From: Parasponia andersonii
Lineage: Eukaryota > Streptophyta > Magnoliopsida > Rosales > Cannabaceae
Direction of reading: 5' to 3'
Length of the DNA: 64,000 nucleotides
Assembly (NCBI GenBank): GCA_002914805.1
Contig: JXTB01000033.1
Location: forward strand, 303,953 to 367,952
This document shows, one piece after another, positions 10,225 to 21,860 of the stretch. A program made the translations under genes and the position numbers. Under the pieces are notes generated by a model that was not told the origin of the DNA, ran no database searches, and saw nothing but the letters and a program-made list of their open reading frames with translations. Every line of letters starts with the position of its first letter. Within the stretch, counting starts at the first letter, position 1.

Positions 10225-11028
10225 AATACCCTAGAAATTCTTCGTCCTAAATTACTATATTTGAATACGATGAATCCCTTAGAAATTCTTCATCCTAAAG
10301 TACAATATTTGAATACGATTAGAGTTCTTAAGTATCTTACTAATTGTACTCGACTTGATATAGCTTTTATAATTAATTTACTAGCAAGTAGAGTTCCACT
10401 CTAACTCAAAGAAATTGAAAAATAATTAAACAATTATTTCATTATTTTCATGAAATGAGTGACATGAGTTTATTTTATTCTAATAAATCCAAATCACAAG
10501 TAACTAGTTTTATTGATATAAAGTAATCTGATGATCCCAGATAAGTTATATATTTATAAATAATGATATAACAGTATTATAGTGTTCTACAAAGCACACT
10601 ATTATTGCTGCATCCGCAATTATGCTAAAATATTCATACTTCATGAAGCAAGTTATGATATGCATGTAGCTGAGATCAGTGATTCAATATAGTCAAGAAG
10701 CATACAAATTAGATTCCATTAAAAGAATCTCAGCTATGATACATGAAAATAATGCTATATTTGTTGCTTAATTTAAAGGAGGTTATATCAAAGGCAATAG
10801 AATCAAACACATATCATTGAAATTATTTTTCAGCATGAATTTTGAAAAAAAAAAATGATATAGATATTCATCAAATTTTCTTCAATGAAAACTTAATATG
10901 TCTATTTAATAAAACACTCCCTATTGCAATATTTAAAAAATTAGTTCATAAGATTTGAAAATGCCACCTTAGAGATCTTGAGTAAACATTCAAGGTACAC
11001 CAGTCATGTTTACATAAGGAAGAATTAG
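10225..11028 (+). pseudogene. Decayed Ty1-copia pol fragment (RT end and RNase H)
   Basis: Reading across frames on the plus strand gives typical copia motifs in the right order: YLTNCTRLDIAFIINLLA, later LHEASYDMHVAEISDSI, KGGYIKG-like with KHIS, HQIFFNENL followed by LFNKTLP, FKKLVHKI, and a tail resembling RDLE then TFKVHQS. Stops and frameshifts are dense and no LTR was identified beside it. A 46-base stretch is tandemly duplicated at about 10229-10320 (two copies of TAGAAATTCTTC(G/A)TCCTAAA). It is an old fragment with no coding capacity. Confidence 0.8.
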
Positions 11029-11055
11029 TTATTATATATATTAATATATATATAT

Positions 11056-11287
11056 GGGCACCAATCCAGTGGGTATTTTTTTTTTTTACCTATAGATAGG
11101 TATCAATTTGGCCAATGAAAATTTAGCATGTATATTTTTTTATTATAAAAAGTAAGAGAGAGAAAGAGCATTAATGATGCACGTCTTTTCATGCACTTCA
11201 TTATAACCATTGGATCACCATCCAACGGCTAAAAAAAAATACCTACCCATAGGTAAAGAAAAAAAAATACCTATTGGATTGGCAACC
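11056..11287. mobile_element. MITE, 232 bases, about 50-base terminal inverted repeats, in a TA run
   Basis: The left arm starts GGGCACCAATCCAGTGGGTA; the right arm, reverse-complemented, starts GGTTGCCAATCCAATAGGTA. Both continue through a T-tract into TTACCTAT-G-TAGGTAT. The element is flanked on both sides by (TA)n. That could be a TA target duplication as in Tc1/mariner-type elements, but the microsatellite makes the duplication impossible to prove. Confidence 0.75.
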
Positions 11288-12313
11288 TATATATATATAT
11301 ATATATATATATTTCCTCAATCAATGTTTTATCCCTTGTGATTTTCTATGGTATACTCTTTTTTACTTAGGATTTTTGTTTTTTTGTTCCACGAGATCTT
11401 TTGCTTATAAGATTTTAACGAGACACTTCTTGTAGAACAGACCTCTGAGGGGAAGCTTTGTGGATTTTTTTTCATTAAAATTTGAATATTCATAATCTTT
11501 CCAAGATATTATATTTAGAAAGAGGACAAAAACTAATCTTTCTTTTCATACCTAAGATCCTCTTTAATTAAAGGTTGTAAACTCTGTTCTTTATATACTT
11601 GTTTTATAAATAGGCTCTCATTCGTATACCAAAACTTACACAGGTTGAAAAGAAAATAAAAGGAAAGAAGAAAATGAAAATAAAAAACAGAAGAAAAAGT
11701 CGGAAAGAATATTTGAAAGTTTCTACACAAATTTCTTAGTGTTGCTTTATTAGATAATTTTATTTTTATACCTCCTATTTTGACACTTTATCAAATTATA
11801 TTTTATATTTTGATTATTATAAATATCAATCTTTAGATTTAAAATTTATTAAAAATTTATATCCTGACACTAATTTAGAGTAGTTAATTTACAAGATGCT
11901 GTTTAAAAAATTGAAAATAAACTATATAAAAACTAACATGAGAATAAGTTTATTGAATCATCTCGATCAATTAATTCCTCTAAATTAGTGTTATAATATA
12001 AATTTATAATATTAAATCTAAGAATAAATATTAATAATAGTCAAAACACAATATATCAAAAGAATAAAGTGCTAAAATATAAGATATAAAAATGATAATA
12101 TATTATGCTTTGATATTATATATCGAGTTATACACTATATTAATAGAGTAGTATAACTTGTAAGACGTTTCGTAGAATGAAGAATAACAGTACTAAATTC
12201 ATTAGGGCCTAACGTTGAAATGGGCTTTGGACTGAGGAGAGACCCAACCGAAAATGCTATGAGTTTATATAATTGGCCCCACAATAAATGTACACTGATG
12301 CTCATGTCATCAG
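11288..12313. other. AT-rich intergenic DNA upstream of the glutaredoxin gene
   Basis: Apart from a short (TA)n run at 11288-11312, no repeat with clear ends and no gene is visible. Confidence 0.5.
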
Positions 12314-12383
12314 CACGTGTGCCAGTCCACAAATTTGAACTAATTTTAGCGCTCAAAGCTCGTGGTGGCTTTTGGGTCACGTG
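12314..12383 (+). promoter_or_regulatory. Two G-boxes (CACGTG) upstream of the glutaredoxin gene
   Basis: CACGTG occurs at 12314-12319 and 12378-12383, about 440 and 370 bases before the start codon. This palindrome binds plant bZIP and bHLH factors. Function here is inferred from position only. Confidence 0.4.
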
Positions 12384-12753
12384 GCCCCACTCCCCAACAT
12401 TTCAAAATTGAATTAAAAAGCAGTAACATTAAATAAAGAAATAAGTGTTGCATCCCGTTTTCATCGTCCGTCAATCTGTGAACTTGCGTTGCATGCGTTC
12501 AAATTAAACAACCATTAAAAAAAATATATAATTAATTATAATTCAAATTACATAATTATAAAAATTGAATAATTCTCACAGAATATAATTGATTATTAAA
12601 ATAAGGAATTTTAAAAAATAAAATAAAATATTTTATTTTCTAACTTACAAAGCTAAAAAGTCTTCCCCTGTACAGACCTTTTGTCTTCACTTTGAATCTC
12701 AGTCTCACAGTCACTCGTTCATTCACACCACCTTGAGTTACTCGTTCAAAAAA

Positions 12754-13716
12754 ATGGGTTGCGTTTCTTCGAATCTGCTCAATCACGAGGACGAGTTCAC
12801 TCAACTCGGAAGCTCAGCACTGAGTCACCACATCGTCTCGCTCACCTCCTCCACCTATGGCCTACTCACTCTCGACCCACCACCCCACTCTACTACCCGG
12901 AACCCCACCACCCCACCCACCCGTTTCACCATGGCTTGCTCATCAACCCACCCGAGCCCACTTCCGCCCGAGCCCAAGTCCCTCTGGTCGGACCCAAGAC
13001 CCATCCGATCCGACCCGGAAGTCATCAACTCGTGGGAGCTCATGGCCGGCCTCGAAGCCGACAGCTTCCGATTCTCCCCGCTCCCACCTCCGAAGCCCTT
13101 CTCCGACAAAGAGAACTCGAACCCGAACTGGTCCAGCCGGGTCTACGGATCCGCCATTCTGAAGCCCCGATCCGAACCCGTTTCGGGGAAGACCCTCCTG
13201 GATCGGTACGACAGGGTCTGTCCACCGAACGGCGAGAACAGAGTCGTCGTCTACACCACCACGCTCCGAGGCGTACGGAGCACCTTCGATGCCTGTAACG
13301 CCGTGAGGACGGCGATCGAGGCCGCCGGCGCCGTGATCTCCGAACGTGACGTGTCGATGGATCGTGGGTTCAGAGACGAGCTGAGGGATTTGATGAGAGG
13401 GAGAGGAGAAGAGGCCGTGATACCACCCCAAGTTTTTGTCAAAGGGAGGTACATTGGCGGAGCCGAAGAGATTTTGAAAATTTCAGAGGAGGGCTTGTTG
13501 TTGGAGCTGTTTGCAGGGATGCCCAAGAGGAGAGCTGGGGAGGTTTGTGAAGGTTGTGGGGATGTGAGGTTCTTGCCTTGTTTTCAGTGTAATGGGAGCT
13601 GTAAAATGGTTATGGTGGTCAAAGAAGAAACGGGTCTAAAGCAGGGGACTACTGTGGTTGTGAGGTGCCCAGATTGTAATGAAAATGGTTTGGTGCTTTG
13701 CCCAATTTGTAGCTGA
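12754..13716 (+). CDS. Glutaredoxin-domain protein with C-terminal Cys pairs, MGC N-terminus
   Basis: A single exon encodes 320 residues. The start chosen is the ATG at 12754, which gives MGCVSSNLLNHEDEF. MGC is a candidate site for N-myristoylation plus palmitoylation, suggesting membrane attachment. A Pro/Ser-rich, probably disordered region follows. The glutaredoxin-like fold covers roughly residues 163-250: RVVVYTTTLRG, VRSTFDAC, RDVSMDRGF, IPPQVFVKGRYIGGAEEI. The usual CxxC redox site is replaced by TLRGVRST, so a classical disulfide reductase role is unlikely. The cis-Pro (IPPQVF) and GG motifs of the fold are kept. The last 60 residues carry CEGC, CFQC, CPDC and CPIC pairs, a zinc-binding-like module. 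Plant homologues with this layout are annotated as glutaredoxin family proteins of unknown role. GC content is far above the flanking DNA. Confidence 0.9.
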   Translation: MGCVSSNLLNHEDEFTQLGSSALSHHIVSLTSSTYGLLTLDPPPHSTTRNPTTPPTRFTMACSSTHPSPLPPEPKSLWSDPRPIRSDPEVINSWELMAGLEADSFRFSPLPPPKPFSDKENSNPNWSSRVYGSAILKPRSEPVSGKTLLDRYDRVCPPNGENRVVVYTTTLRGVRSTFDACNAVRTAIEAAGAVISERDVSMDRGFRDELRDLMRGRGEEAVIPPQVFVKGRYIGGAEEILKISEEGLLLELFAGMPKRRAGEVCEGCGDVRFLPCFQCNGSCKMVMVVKEETGLKQGTTVVVRCPDCNENGLVLCPICS

Positions 13717-15032
13717 TAGTGCTCAATCAAACGGCTCTGGTTTAAGTTAAAGTCCCGTTTTATCTATCATATTAAGGTATATGATCATCTCATTTTGAGT
13801 TTTTGCTGAAATGCAAAGCTTCTATGTTTTTTCCCCCATCCTTGTATTTATATCATAAGAATCGTGTAATTGTTGGTTAAATAATTTAAGGGTTTTACGA
13901 GAAGCACAGATCTTGGTGCTTGTGAGACTTTGTTGTGGATTGGAGTTACTGTTGAAGCTAGTAAATTTACTTGGGGAAAAAGAGGAGCTAGTTATGATGA
14001 ATGAGGGAAGTTTCTCATTAGAGAACTACATGTCCACTTATGCAAATGGGGGTAGAAGTTAAACATGCTTAAATTTGGATTTTATCCTTCGGTTGATTAT
14101 GTGTGCCTTTGTCATGTTTTGATCATTCTATATAGCTAATTCTGAGAAGGATGTTTCTATAGCTGTAATCAATCACATAGTAGCAGCTGATTTTGAACAC
14201 GTCTAAGTTACCAATGTGATGAGCTTTTTAGTTTGTGCTTTATGAAGAAAATTAAAAACTTTCTGGGCACTTGTTTTAGACTCGTAGAGGGTATATTTCA
14301 TTTGATTATTGGAGATTCTATTGACATACAATCTCAAAGCTTCAGATGTCCTTGTATTGATCTTTTTAGGAGATCTAATGTTATGCAGTTATCTGTATCA
14401 TGAGCTTTCTTTATCGTGTGCTGAGTAGTCTGGTGGGGGCACACAGCTCTAGATTTGAGTAAAGCCTGTAGAGTTGTACAAATTGGGATGGTGATGTCTG
14501 CTAGCTGCGGATCAGCTATATTGCAGGGTCTATAGTTTTGAGTAAACGACATCTGACCGGGAAAACGCTCAGCTTTGTAGGTTGATTGGAAACTGTACAC
14601 CATGTCGTGACTTGTCGCGAAGAAGGTAAATTCCAACACCCTCAACCTCAAGTGCCACATAATGGCAAAATTTCAATGCCCCTCTGGAGATTTTGATTAT
14701 AGAGTAATGCTCAGCCCTAGCGACACTCAATTTTTTAATACCAAAAGCTTAGGGGGGGGGAAAAAAAAATCTGGAGTGATATCAACTAAACATTTTATCT
14801 TCAAATGGGACACACTATTTAAAATTGTGCTGTTCAATATCCTGTCATGCAAGTTTTTGGTGCAAAATTGGAGTATTTCTAGTATCACCCTAATTTATAT
14901 CTCGCCATATGTATAGTGGGAGTGGCAAATTCGCTCATTCCGGTAGAACTTTTTAAAGCATCCGTCTAAATTAGACGATGATCAAATAGAGGTCTACACA
15001 ATCAAAGGTGTTACCTAGTACTCAGAATTGTA
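13717..15032. other. 3' flank of the glutaredoxin gene, no gene seen
   Basis: The first few hundred bases probably include the 3' UTR. Open frames here are short and unlike known proteins. A homopolymer run (G9A9) sits at about 14752-14769. Confidence 0.5.
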
Positions 15033-15110
15033 CACTACAACAAAAACGTGAATTAGTGACTTTTTTTTTTTTAACTGACATTAACCTTAAATAATAATAA
15101 TTAGTGCCGT
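15033..15110 (+). repeat. Possible CACTA-type transposon terminus
   Basis: CACTACAACAAAAACGTGAA at 15033 resembles the CACTACAAGAAAA end of plant CACTA (En/Spm) elements, and AT-rich sequence with a repeated TTAGTG(A/C)C motif follows. No matching opposite end was found nearby, so it may be a broken terminus or chance. Confidence 0.35.
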
Positions 15111-15602
15111 AATTTTTTCTTTTTTTAAAAAAAATATATATATCTGGACTTACTGCCGGCATAATATATAAAATCCATCTTAGCTCAACATCCATGATAA
15201 GGGAATTAGAATTTCAACTCAGACATTAGAGTGGGAAGGTTGGGCCCTGTGACAGAGGGAAAGAAAAATATTTTAACTGGGAATTATATGAGACCAAAGA
15301 AGAATTTCATTAGAAAAAGAAAAAAAGAAAAGAAAAAGGAAAGAAAGAAAGAGAAAAAACGCAACAATCAAAACATCAATATTTGTTTCCTCCACTAAGC
15401 ATGGACATATCTCAGTTTCCATTAAAAATTTCTCAATTTGGCATTATTAGCATAAAATATAAAGTTGATCATAAAAAATTCATGATCAATAAGTTCTCAT
15501 TATTTTAGTGCAATTAGAGATTGTTTTTATTATTGTGATTCTTATATATGATTTATGTGATAAGAGATACTTAAAAAATATATCGATCATTTGCGTTAAT
15601 TA

Positions 15603-16725
15603 GGCAAAACGAATGAGATAAGTAATATTCAAGTAATTTTCTCTGTCCATAAATTAAATATTTTATTATTTCTAATAAACTCATGATTATAAAGTATTTC
15701 CTTAAAGAATATGATTTCAAGTGAAAATATAGTCTTAGTAAATAAAACTATTTATTGAAAGAAAATTGTTTAATAGAACATAGTTATTTTTATGGAATAT
15801 ATTATGAGTTTATATGATTATTTTTGTTGTACAAAAATATGGTCTAAATATATGAAATTTTTATTGAACATTATCACATGAAAATTGTTTGGACATGATT
15901 ATAATATTATAATGAGATTAAAATAAAATTGTTTCTGAAGTGTTATTGTATATAGACGTATTTTGAAACTCTTTTTAATAATTATGTAATATGGATCCTT
16001 TCCACTTGGTTAAATATGTGAACAATACGCGTTGAATATGAATGTAACTATATAGATTAAATGTAGTTAATGTGGACCTATCTATAAGGATTAAGTGTAG
16101 TAAATGTGGACCTAGTCACAGATATTAAGTATCACCATAGTCGCCAAAAACTATTGAGAAGTATTTGAAAGTATTATTAATTATCAGATGAGATTAAACG
16201 ACAGATTTTGAAAGTATACTTCTTATTTTTGTTAAATTGATTTCTAAACAGTTTCGTTTGATTATCTTGAACAGTATTAAATAAATCGATTTTGTTCTAA
16301 GTAATGCTACTAAACCTTTTCAAATTATATATATTTGATCCATCTAATTAAGTTTACTAGTAACTTATTGGGCTATCGAGCTTACCAATTTATTTTTCTC
16401 TCCAGGTTTTTAATTATCATCTATTAATAGGTTGACTAAAACAGCTATTATTTAGTAGTAACTAGGATCGATACATTAGAGTTTTTGATTGAAAGAGGAA
16501 ACTTTCATCTTTATTGAGAAAACATGAGAGCTTAAAATGTCGATTAATAATATCTTATTTGGTTATAGTTTGTATTTTGTATAAGTGATTTCAAATATTT
16601 GGAGATTTCTAAGAATTATTGAGTTTTATATGATTTATAGTTACTTATAAGAGTTTACTTATTCTTTCTTATTATAGATTATAGATAGATGCTTGCATGC
16701 CCGTGGAACTATATTTAAAGGCATT
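15603..16725 (+). repeat. Dispersed repeat, copy A (pairs with 60150-61320)
   Basis: About 1.1 kb aligns in the same orientation with 60150-61320. Shared landmarks in order are GAGATAAGTAATATT, TTCTAATAAACT, ATGTGAAAATATA-like, AAATGTGGACCTA, GTTTACTAGT, TTTATTGAGAAAACATGA and ATAGATAGATG. Its core holds short tandem units with TAAATGTGGACCTA, fewer than in copy B. No protein is encoded. A non-coding transposon fragment or solo LTR is likely, but ends are not defined. Confidence 0.75.
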
Positions 16726-17240
16726 TTACAGATCTTTTTTGGATCAGAGCATGACAAAAATATTAGACAATGGTTTTCATATTCTTAATTTTAGCTAAGT
16801 TTTAATGACTCCAAATTGGATCAATTTTAGGAGAAAAATTCTCACTTAAGTAGTAGAAAAATAAAACCTTCTCATTACTTGCACTTCTCCGTTTTACCAA
16901 ACAAAATAGATGACTTTAATCTTCTCTCATTCTCATACTAAATACAACAAGAAAAGGGTGTTGTTTTTCCTCTTCGTTTCCTTATCTAGAAATATGTTTC
17001 TCATTACTTCTTGTTGGTGTTGGATTTTTTTTTAAGAACACTAATATGCATGTCTCGAATCTCATTAAAAAGTGAGATACCAAAACCCTTCTAATTATTG
17101 GCCTTGATTGTAAATATTTTGGGAGATTTGAGTTAGTATGACGACTAGAGCTATAAGTTAGGCACCAATATGACACCTGCCAGATACTTTATAATGGTAA
17201 AATTAATAATGGCCTGGCGGTACAATAAGTACACTGACAA
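16726..17240. other. Intergenic DNA
   Basis: No gene or repeat with clear boundaries is seen. Confidence 0.45.
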
Positions 17241-18535
17241 GAGAAATTTCATTAAATATACTCCAAATAAGAGTTATTTACAAGCATACGATTCTTCCAC
17301 TAATTGTTCAAAAAATATGACTCTCTGATCAAAATATCCCTAAAAGTATAGTTTTAGTTATTAAATTTAAAAAGAATCAGAAGAAAAAAAAAAAGAAAAG
17401 AAAGAACAATCTTTGGTGATTACTCTCTTTCGCTCACTCATTCAGTCGTTTCTTCTCCTCTTTCATTCACTATTGAAGTTCCTTCACACACACTCTCTCT
17501 CTCATTCATTCAAACTTTGAGTTCTCGGTCTCATCTCTCTCGTCAATGATAAAGAAATTTTTATGTTTAAATATTGTGGACATAATTCAAAATAGTTTGT
17601 ATTTGAGTTTCGAGATGTTTTATTGTGGATTTTATATTTAAAATTAAATTTGAATCAATTTATAATAATTTTCTGAAATTTTGGACGAGTTGCTCTGACA
17701 AATATCAAAAATTTCGATGCTAATTAGATGAAATTCAATATAATTTCGATGAAATATGTTTTTATAAAGGAATCTAATAAAATTCGATAAAATTCGATGC
17801 ATTTCGATAATAATTCGATACCATTTCAATGAAGTGTATTTTTATAATGAAATCTGATGAAATTTAATGATAATTTGATAACATTTCAATGAAGTGTGTT
17901 TTTATAATGGAATTTGATAGTTCGATGAAATTCGATAACATTTCACTAAAATATGTTTTTATTATGGAATCTGATGGAATTCGATGATAATTCGATAGTA
18001 TTTCACTGAAGTGTATTTTTGTAAAAGAATCTAATGAAATTTGATGAAATTCAATGATAATTCGATGTTATTTCGATGACCATACTCAATTTTTCAGATT
18101 TCATTATAAAAATATACTTCATCAAAATGATATTGAATTTCATCGAAATGAATCCAAAAATATCGATGTTTGTCGAGATAGTTAATCCAAATTTCTAAAA
18201 ATTCATAGAAATTGATCCAAATTTAATTTTTAATGCAGAATCAATCATTAAACATCTTGAAATTCAAATACCAACTATTTTAAACTATTCTCATTTCGTT
18301 TTTTTAAGCTTTGAGTGTAAATAAAATTATTTAGTTGAGAGAAGATTAAAGATTGAGAGGAAGCATAGTAAAAGGAAAATATAAGAACGAGAAAAAATGA
18401 AAGAAAACTAAGTCTAAATTTCGAAGGTAATTAAGTTTTTTCAGGAGAGTCTAGTCATATTTTTTTTTGAAGTTTTATTGGAGCAGTCATGGTTATAAAT
18501 AGCTCTTATTTGGAGCATAATTAATGAAATTTCTC
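17241..18535. mobile_element. Non-autonomous MULE-like foldback element
   Basis: Both ends read GAGAAATTTCATTAA(A/T)TAT inwards and continue as CTCCAAATAAGAG. The inverted arms extend, with indels, to about 17720 on the left and about 18160 on the right, ending at a GATATTTGTC-like motif. Long terminal repeats of this kind are typical of plant Mutator-like elements. The flanking 9-mers, allowing a one-base offset at the termini, are cactgacaa and cattgagaa (7 of 9 equal), compatible with an aged 9-base target duplication. The centre is a tandem array. No transposase is encoded. Confidence 0.78.
17735..18110. repeat. Tandem array of about 62-base units inside the MULE-like element
   Basis: Units follow the pattern AAT(C/T)TGATGAAATT(C/T)GATGATAATTCGATA, then CATTTCA, then TGAAGTGT, then TTTTTATAATGG. 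About five diverged copies are present. The sequence has no coding potential. Confidence 0.75.
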
Positions 18536-18973
18536 ATTGAGAAAAAGTACGGCTTAGCAAGTAGATTTTTAAAGATTAATAACTGCATACACAATCCATA
18601 AAGAAAGTGATATTTATAACGGACTTATTGTCCCTCACAATGCAGGATTGAGTAACACTTGTCCATGTACAACCCATACCTAAGTAGTTTTACGTGTTGA
18701 ATCTTGCAAGCATATATTTGATATTTGGGATCGTATGCTTACAAATGTGATAATAGGTTTTATATGTATACAAATGTGATACTAGATTTTACGAGTTGCA
18801 TTAGTTGTCGATATAAGGTGCTCAAAAGCCCCTTGAGTATAAATGTTCAAATAAGTATGGCATCCACTTTTTCATGAAGCTGTGTTTCCATTCATGCCAT
18901 ATGCATGAGTTTATATGCCCTGTATTTATATAGCTTGTATAATGGTCATATAGTCGCAATAAGTTTCGAGAGA
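18536..18973. other. Intergenic DNA
   Basis: Between the MULE-like element and the solo LTR. Nothing identifiable. Confidence 0.45.
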
Positions 18974-18978
18974 CTCCA

Positions 18979-20134
18979 TGTAAAACCTCTAACTTTTTGT
19001 GAGGGTATATTGGTATTTTGACCAAATTTCACAAAAACTAAAATAAAATAAAATTTGAACTCAGGATTAAAGTGTGGAAATTTTCAAAAAATGGACTAAA
19101 GTACAAATAAAAGGGGTGAAATTGAAACAAAATTAGAAAAATAGAGACTTATGTGCAATTTAAAAAAATGACACTTCCCATTTATGCCTAGCCATGTGGC
19201 CTGTACCACTCATCCATCAGTTCTCTCTCTCTTTCTCCTCTCCCAATTTTCTCTCGTTCACAGTGAAAAAACGTCGATTTCCAACCGAGCTCCGACGAAC
19301 CCCTTCCTAACGTCGTTGAGTGCTACGACCACTTGCTGTCGACAACCCAGGAGCAGATGATCCTCGCGCTACCATCCCTGTTGCTAGAAATGGCTCCGTT
19401 CGCTGTTAATGAAGCTGAGAGCCCGTAATCATTTTTCCGATATCAGTGCCGATTTAAACAACGTTTCGCTGTGAAACTGGTCTCATTCGACTCGTCTCCT
19501 TATGAGCAATCTCTTGGTAAGCATCTCGTAGCTCGATTTTGCTTCATTTGATTTCGATCTCAATAGACAATTTTGAGTATATTTTGTTTCAGTATTGACT
19601 TTTCGATCGAACCGTTAGATTGTAAAACTATATCATGTTTAGAATCTACATTGAAAATGGTGAAAAATGAGATATATATTACTATGTTTCAAAATGGACA
19701 TAAAAAACGAAATCAGACGGCTCAAATTTGCTTCAATTTGCGGCTGTGGATTTGAGCCCAAATTAGATAAAGTATATGTCTAACCTACTTATTTTGTATG
19801 CTAAGAATTCAATGATGAAGTTCTTTTCACGATCTGAAGTTCCGATTGAACAACAAATTTTCAAACCTATCGATCAAAGTTTCAAAAACGACGCTCTACT
19901 CTCCGAATGACACCCAAACGACATCAAATGTTCTCTATTGCATAGTAGCACTATATAATCACTCGATTGAGGTACGAATTCGATTACTTAATTGTAAAAT
20001 CAATTTAATTTATAAATTTACATATCTTTAATAAATATATAATTTCTGAATTTAATTATAAAAATTATGTTTATATCTATTTTTGACTTGATTTGATATA
20101 TAAACTGCTTAGGAGGCATGTCACACTGGTTGGC

Positions 20135-20175
<41 letters not shown>

Positions 20176-21245
20176 TCGAACTAATTTTTGTAGAAAGTTG
20201 GATTTTTGAGTTTTGATCAAAAATGGTCGTTGTGCTGCCGAAATTTTTAAAAAATCCAAAATGATTTGAGAACTCAGTTTTGAAGACTAAAAGTGGTTTG
20301 ACTAAAGAATACTATATGATTATTTTGTGATTTTGTAGAAATGGTGCATATTATTATTCTGTCATTCATATAGCATTTGTATGCATTCACACATTTACGC
20401 GGCTGTGGAACTTATAGTACCCCATATTGAGTGTTCGGACTTACGGTCGTCTCTTTAGGTAGCTCGGACTTATGTTGATCTATTACGATACCTCGAACAT
20501 CATAATTACATATATAGTTATATGTTGACTTGAATAGATATGTATTAGATTTGATGGATATTTTATAATAGTTTAGAATGTTTGAACTATTGGACTAGGA
20601 TTTCTACTTGGATTTTGTGAACTATTTTGAATGGACTACTAACTATACAAGACCTTCAACGTGAGTATATTTATTATATATAAAAAAAACTCGTAATCGA
20701 TTCTCTACTGAATATTCATGTGCTTACCCCCCTACTTCTTCTCACTTTCAAGTATTTGTGTATTTGAGATATTAGTTTCAGTGGTTAGACAAGCTGCTTG
20801 ATTTGTGCATGTAGTCCTGTTCCTATTACTTGGTGGGTATCTATATCTTATTTGATTCCTTTTACTCGTTCAAATATTTAGCTTTGTTTGTTATTTTCAC
20901 TAAGTGGATGTAAGAGGGCAATAATATTAAAAAATTAGAGTACTTAGAATCAAAAATGATTTTTTAAAAATTATTTTGGACTTTAGACTCATTTTACCGA
21001 AATTTATGAACTTAAGTAAAAAGTTTCTGAATGAATTAAACAAAATTTCTCTAAATTATAAGTGCATATTTTCTTGAGAAATTAAACTAATGAGAAGAGT
21101 CCTAATTTTGAAATTTACTTATTTTTGAGGATTTAAACTTAAAATTTCAAGTACTTTATTTTCTGAAATTTTCGAAAATCATTGTTTATCACAATTTCAA
21201 CTTAAAATTACAAAAAATCACGGCTTTGGATTTTTAGTCGTGACA
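18979..21245 (+). mobile_element. Solo LTR, 2267 bases, with perfect CTCCA target duplication
   Basis: The sequence starts TGTAAAACCTC and ends TTAGTCGTGACA, giving TG...CA ends. It is bounded by CTCCA at 18974-18978 and CTCCA at 21246-21250, a perfect 5-base duplication. No gag or pol lies inside or beside it, so it is most simply a solo LTR left by recombination between two LTRs. The length and TGTA...TGACA ends are like long-LTR chromoviruses (Tekay type), but family assignment is inference; orientation cannot be told from the palindromic ends. It contains a (TA)n run at 20141-20170 and a pyrimidine-rich stretch near 19220 that resembles a leader. Confidence 0.82.
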
Positions 21246-21250
21246 CTCCA

Positions 21251-21797
21251 TAGGTAAAGCTAGGTATATAATGCATTGATCACGTTAGAATCTAATTCAA
21301 TATCACCATGACTACTAATATTATTTTTGATAGGAGGGAGAGAGAGTAAGAATGATAAGGAGATTATGAAGGATGGAAAATGTGAAGGAGGGAGAGAAGT
21401 CTAACAATCTCTTACACAATATTTGTTAGGAAGGAGACAGAGTAGAAATGATGGAGAATCTAGGAATGCGGAAAAATATGAATAAGGGAGAAAAGAAGTG
21501 GTAATCTTTTAAGTTATTTGATAAGAAAGGATAGAAAATATAAATGATTTTAGAGTGCTTATTGGCTATATCATCTTTTTTCATCACTTTTAATAAGTTT
21601 TTGAAATGATATATTTGTCATTTTATATTTAAGGAAGAAAAAGAAGTAAAGTTGAGTCATTGTATTCATAGAATGATTCAAAATAGTGGGCCTAAGGGGA
21701 TTCTAACCTCTCCACTTCTCTTCTCCCTACCTCAATCCCTATTGTCAAACAAAAGATTTTACCTTTCTTTCACCTTTCTTTAACTCCACCCTTCTCC
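21251..21797. other. MITE-fragment region
   Basis: Sequences such as TTTGTTAGGAAGGAGACAGA (about 21421) and GATAGGAGGGAGAG (about 21331) resemble ends of TTTGGTAGGAA-type MITEs seen again, inverted, near 22330. Boundaries could not be set. Confidence 0.4.
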
Positions 21798-21860
21798 ATG
21801 CTTCCATAAATCCTCTACTGAACAAAGTCTCTATGCTTCCATAAATCCTCTACAAGACAG
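21798..21860. repeat. Tandem duplication of about 34 bases
   Basis: ATGCTTCCATAAATCCTCTA occurs twice, at about 21798 and 21834, followed by CTGAACAAAG in one copy and CAAGACAGAG in the other. Confidence 0.7.

Noticed and set aside
12733-12753. Longer N-terminus for the glutaredoxin protein (seven residues before MGC)
   Set aside because: That start would be TTG. The ATG at 12754 gives the family-typical MGCVSSNLL start.
14334-14660. 108-codon minus-strand open frame
   Set aside because: No recognisable domain, composition like chance translation, and it lies in the 3' flank of the glutaredoxin gene.
17241-18110. CRISPR-like array from the regular repeats
   Set aside because: Repeats are diverged and contiguous without spacers, and the genome is a plant nucleus.
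19200-19540. Exon-like GC-rich stretch followed by a GTAAGC donor
   Set aside because: It lies inside the solo LTR and has no long open frame; treated as LTR leader sequence.
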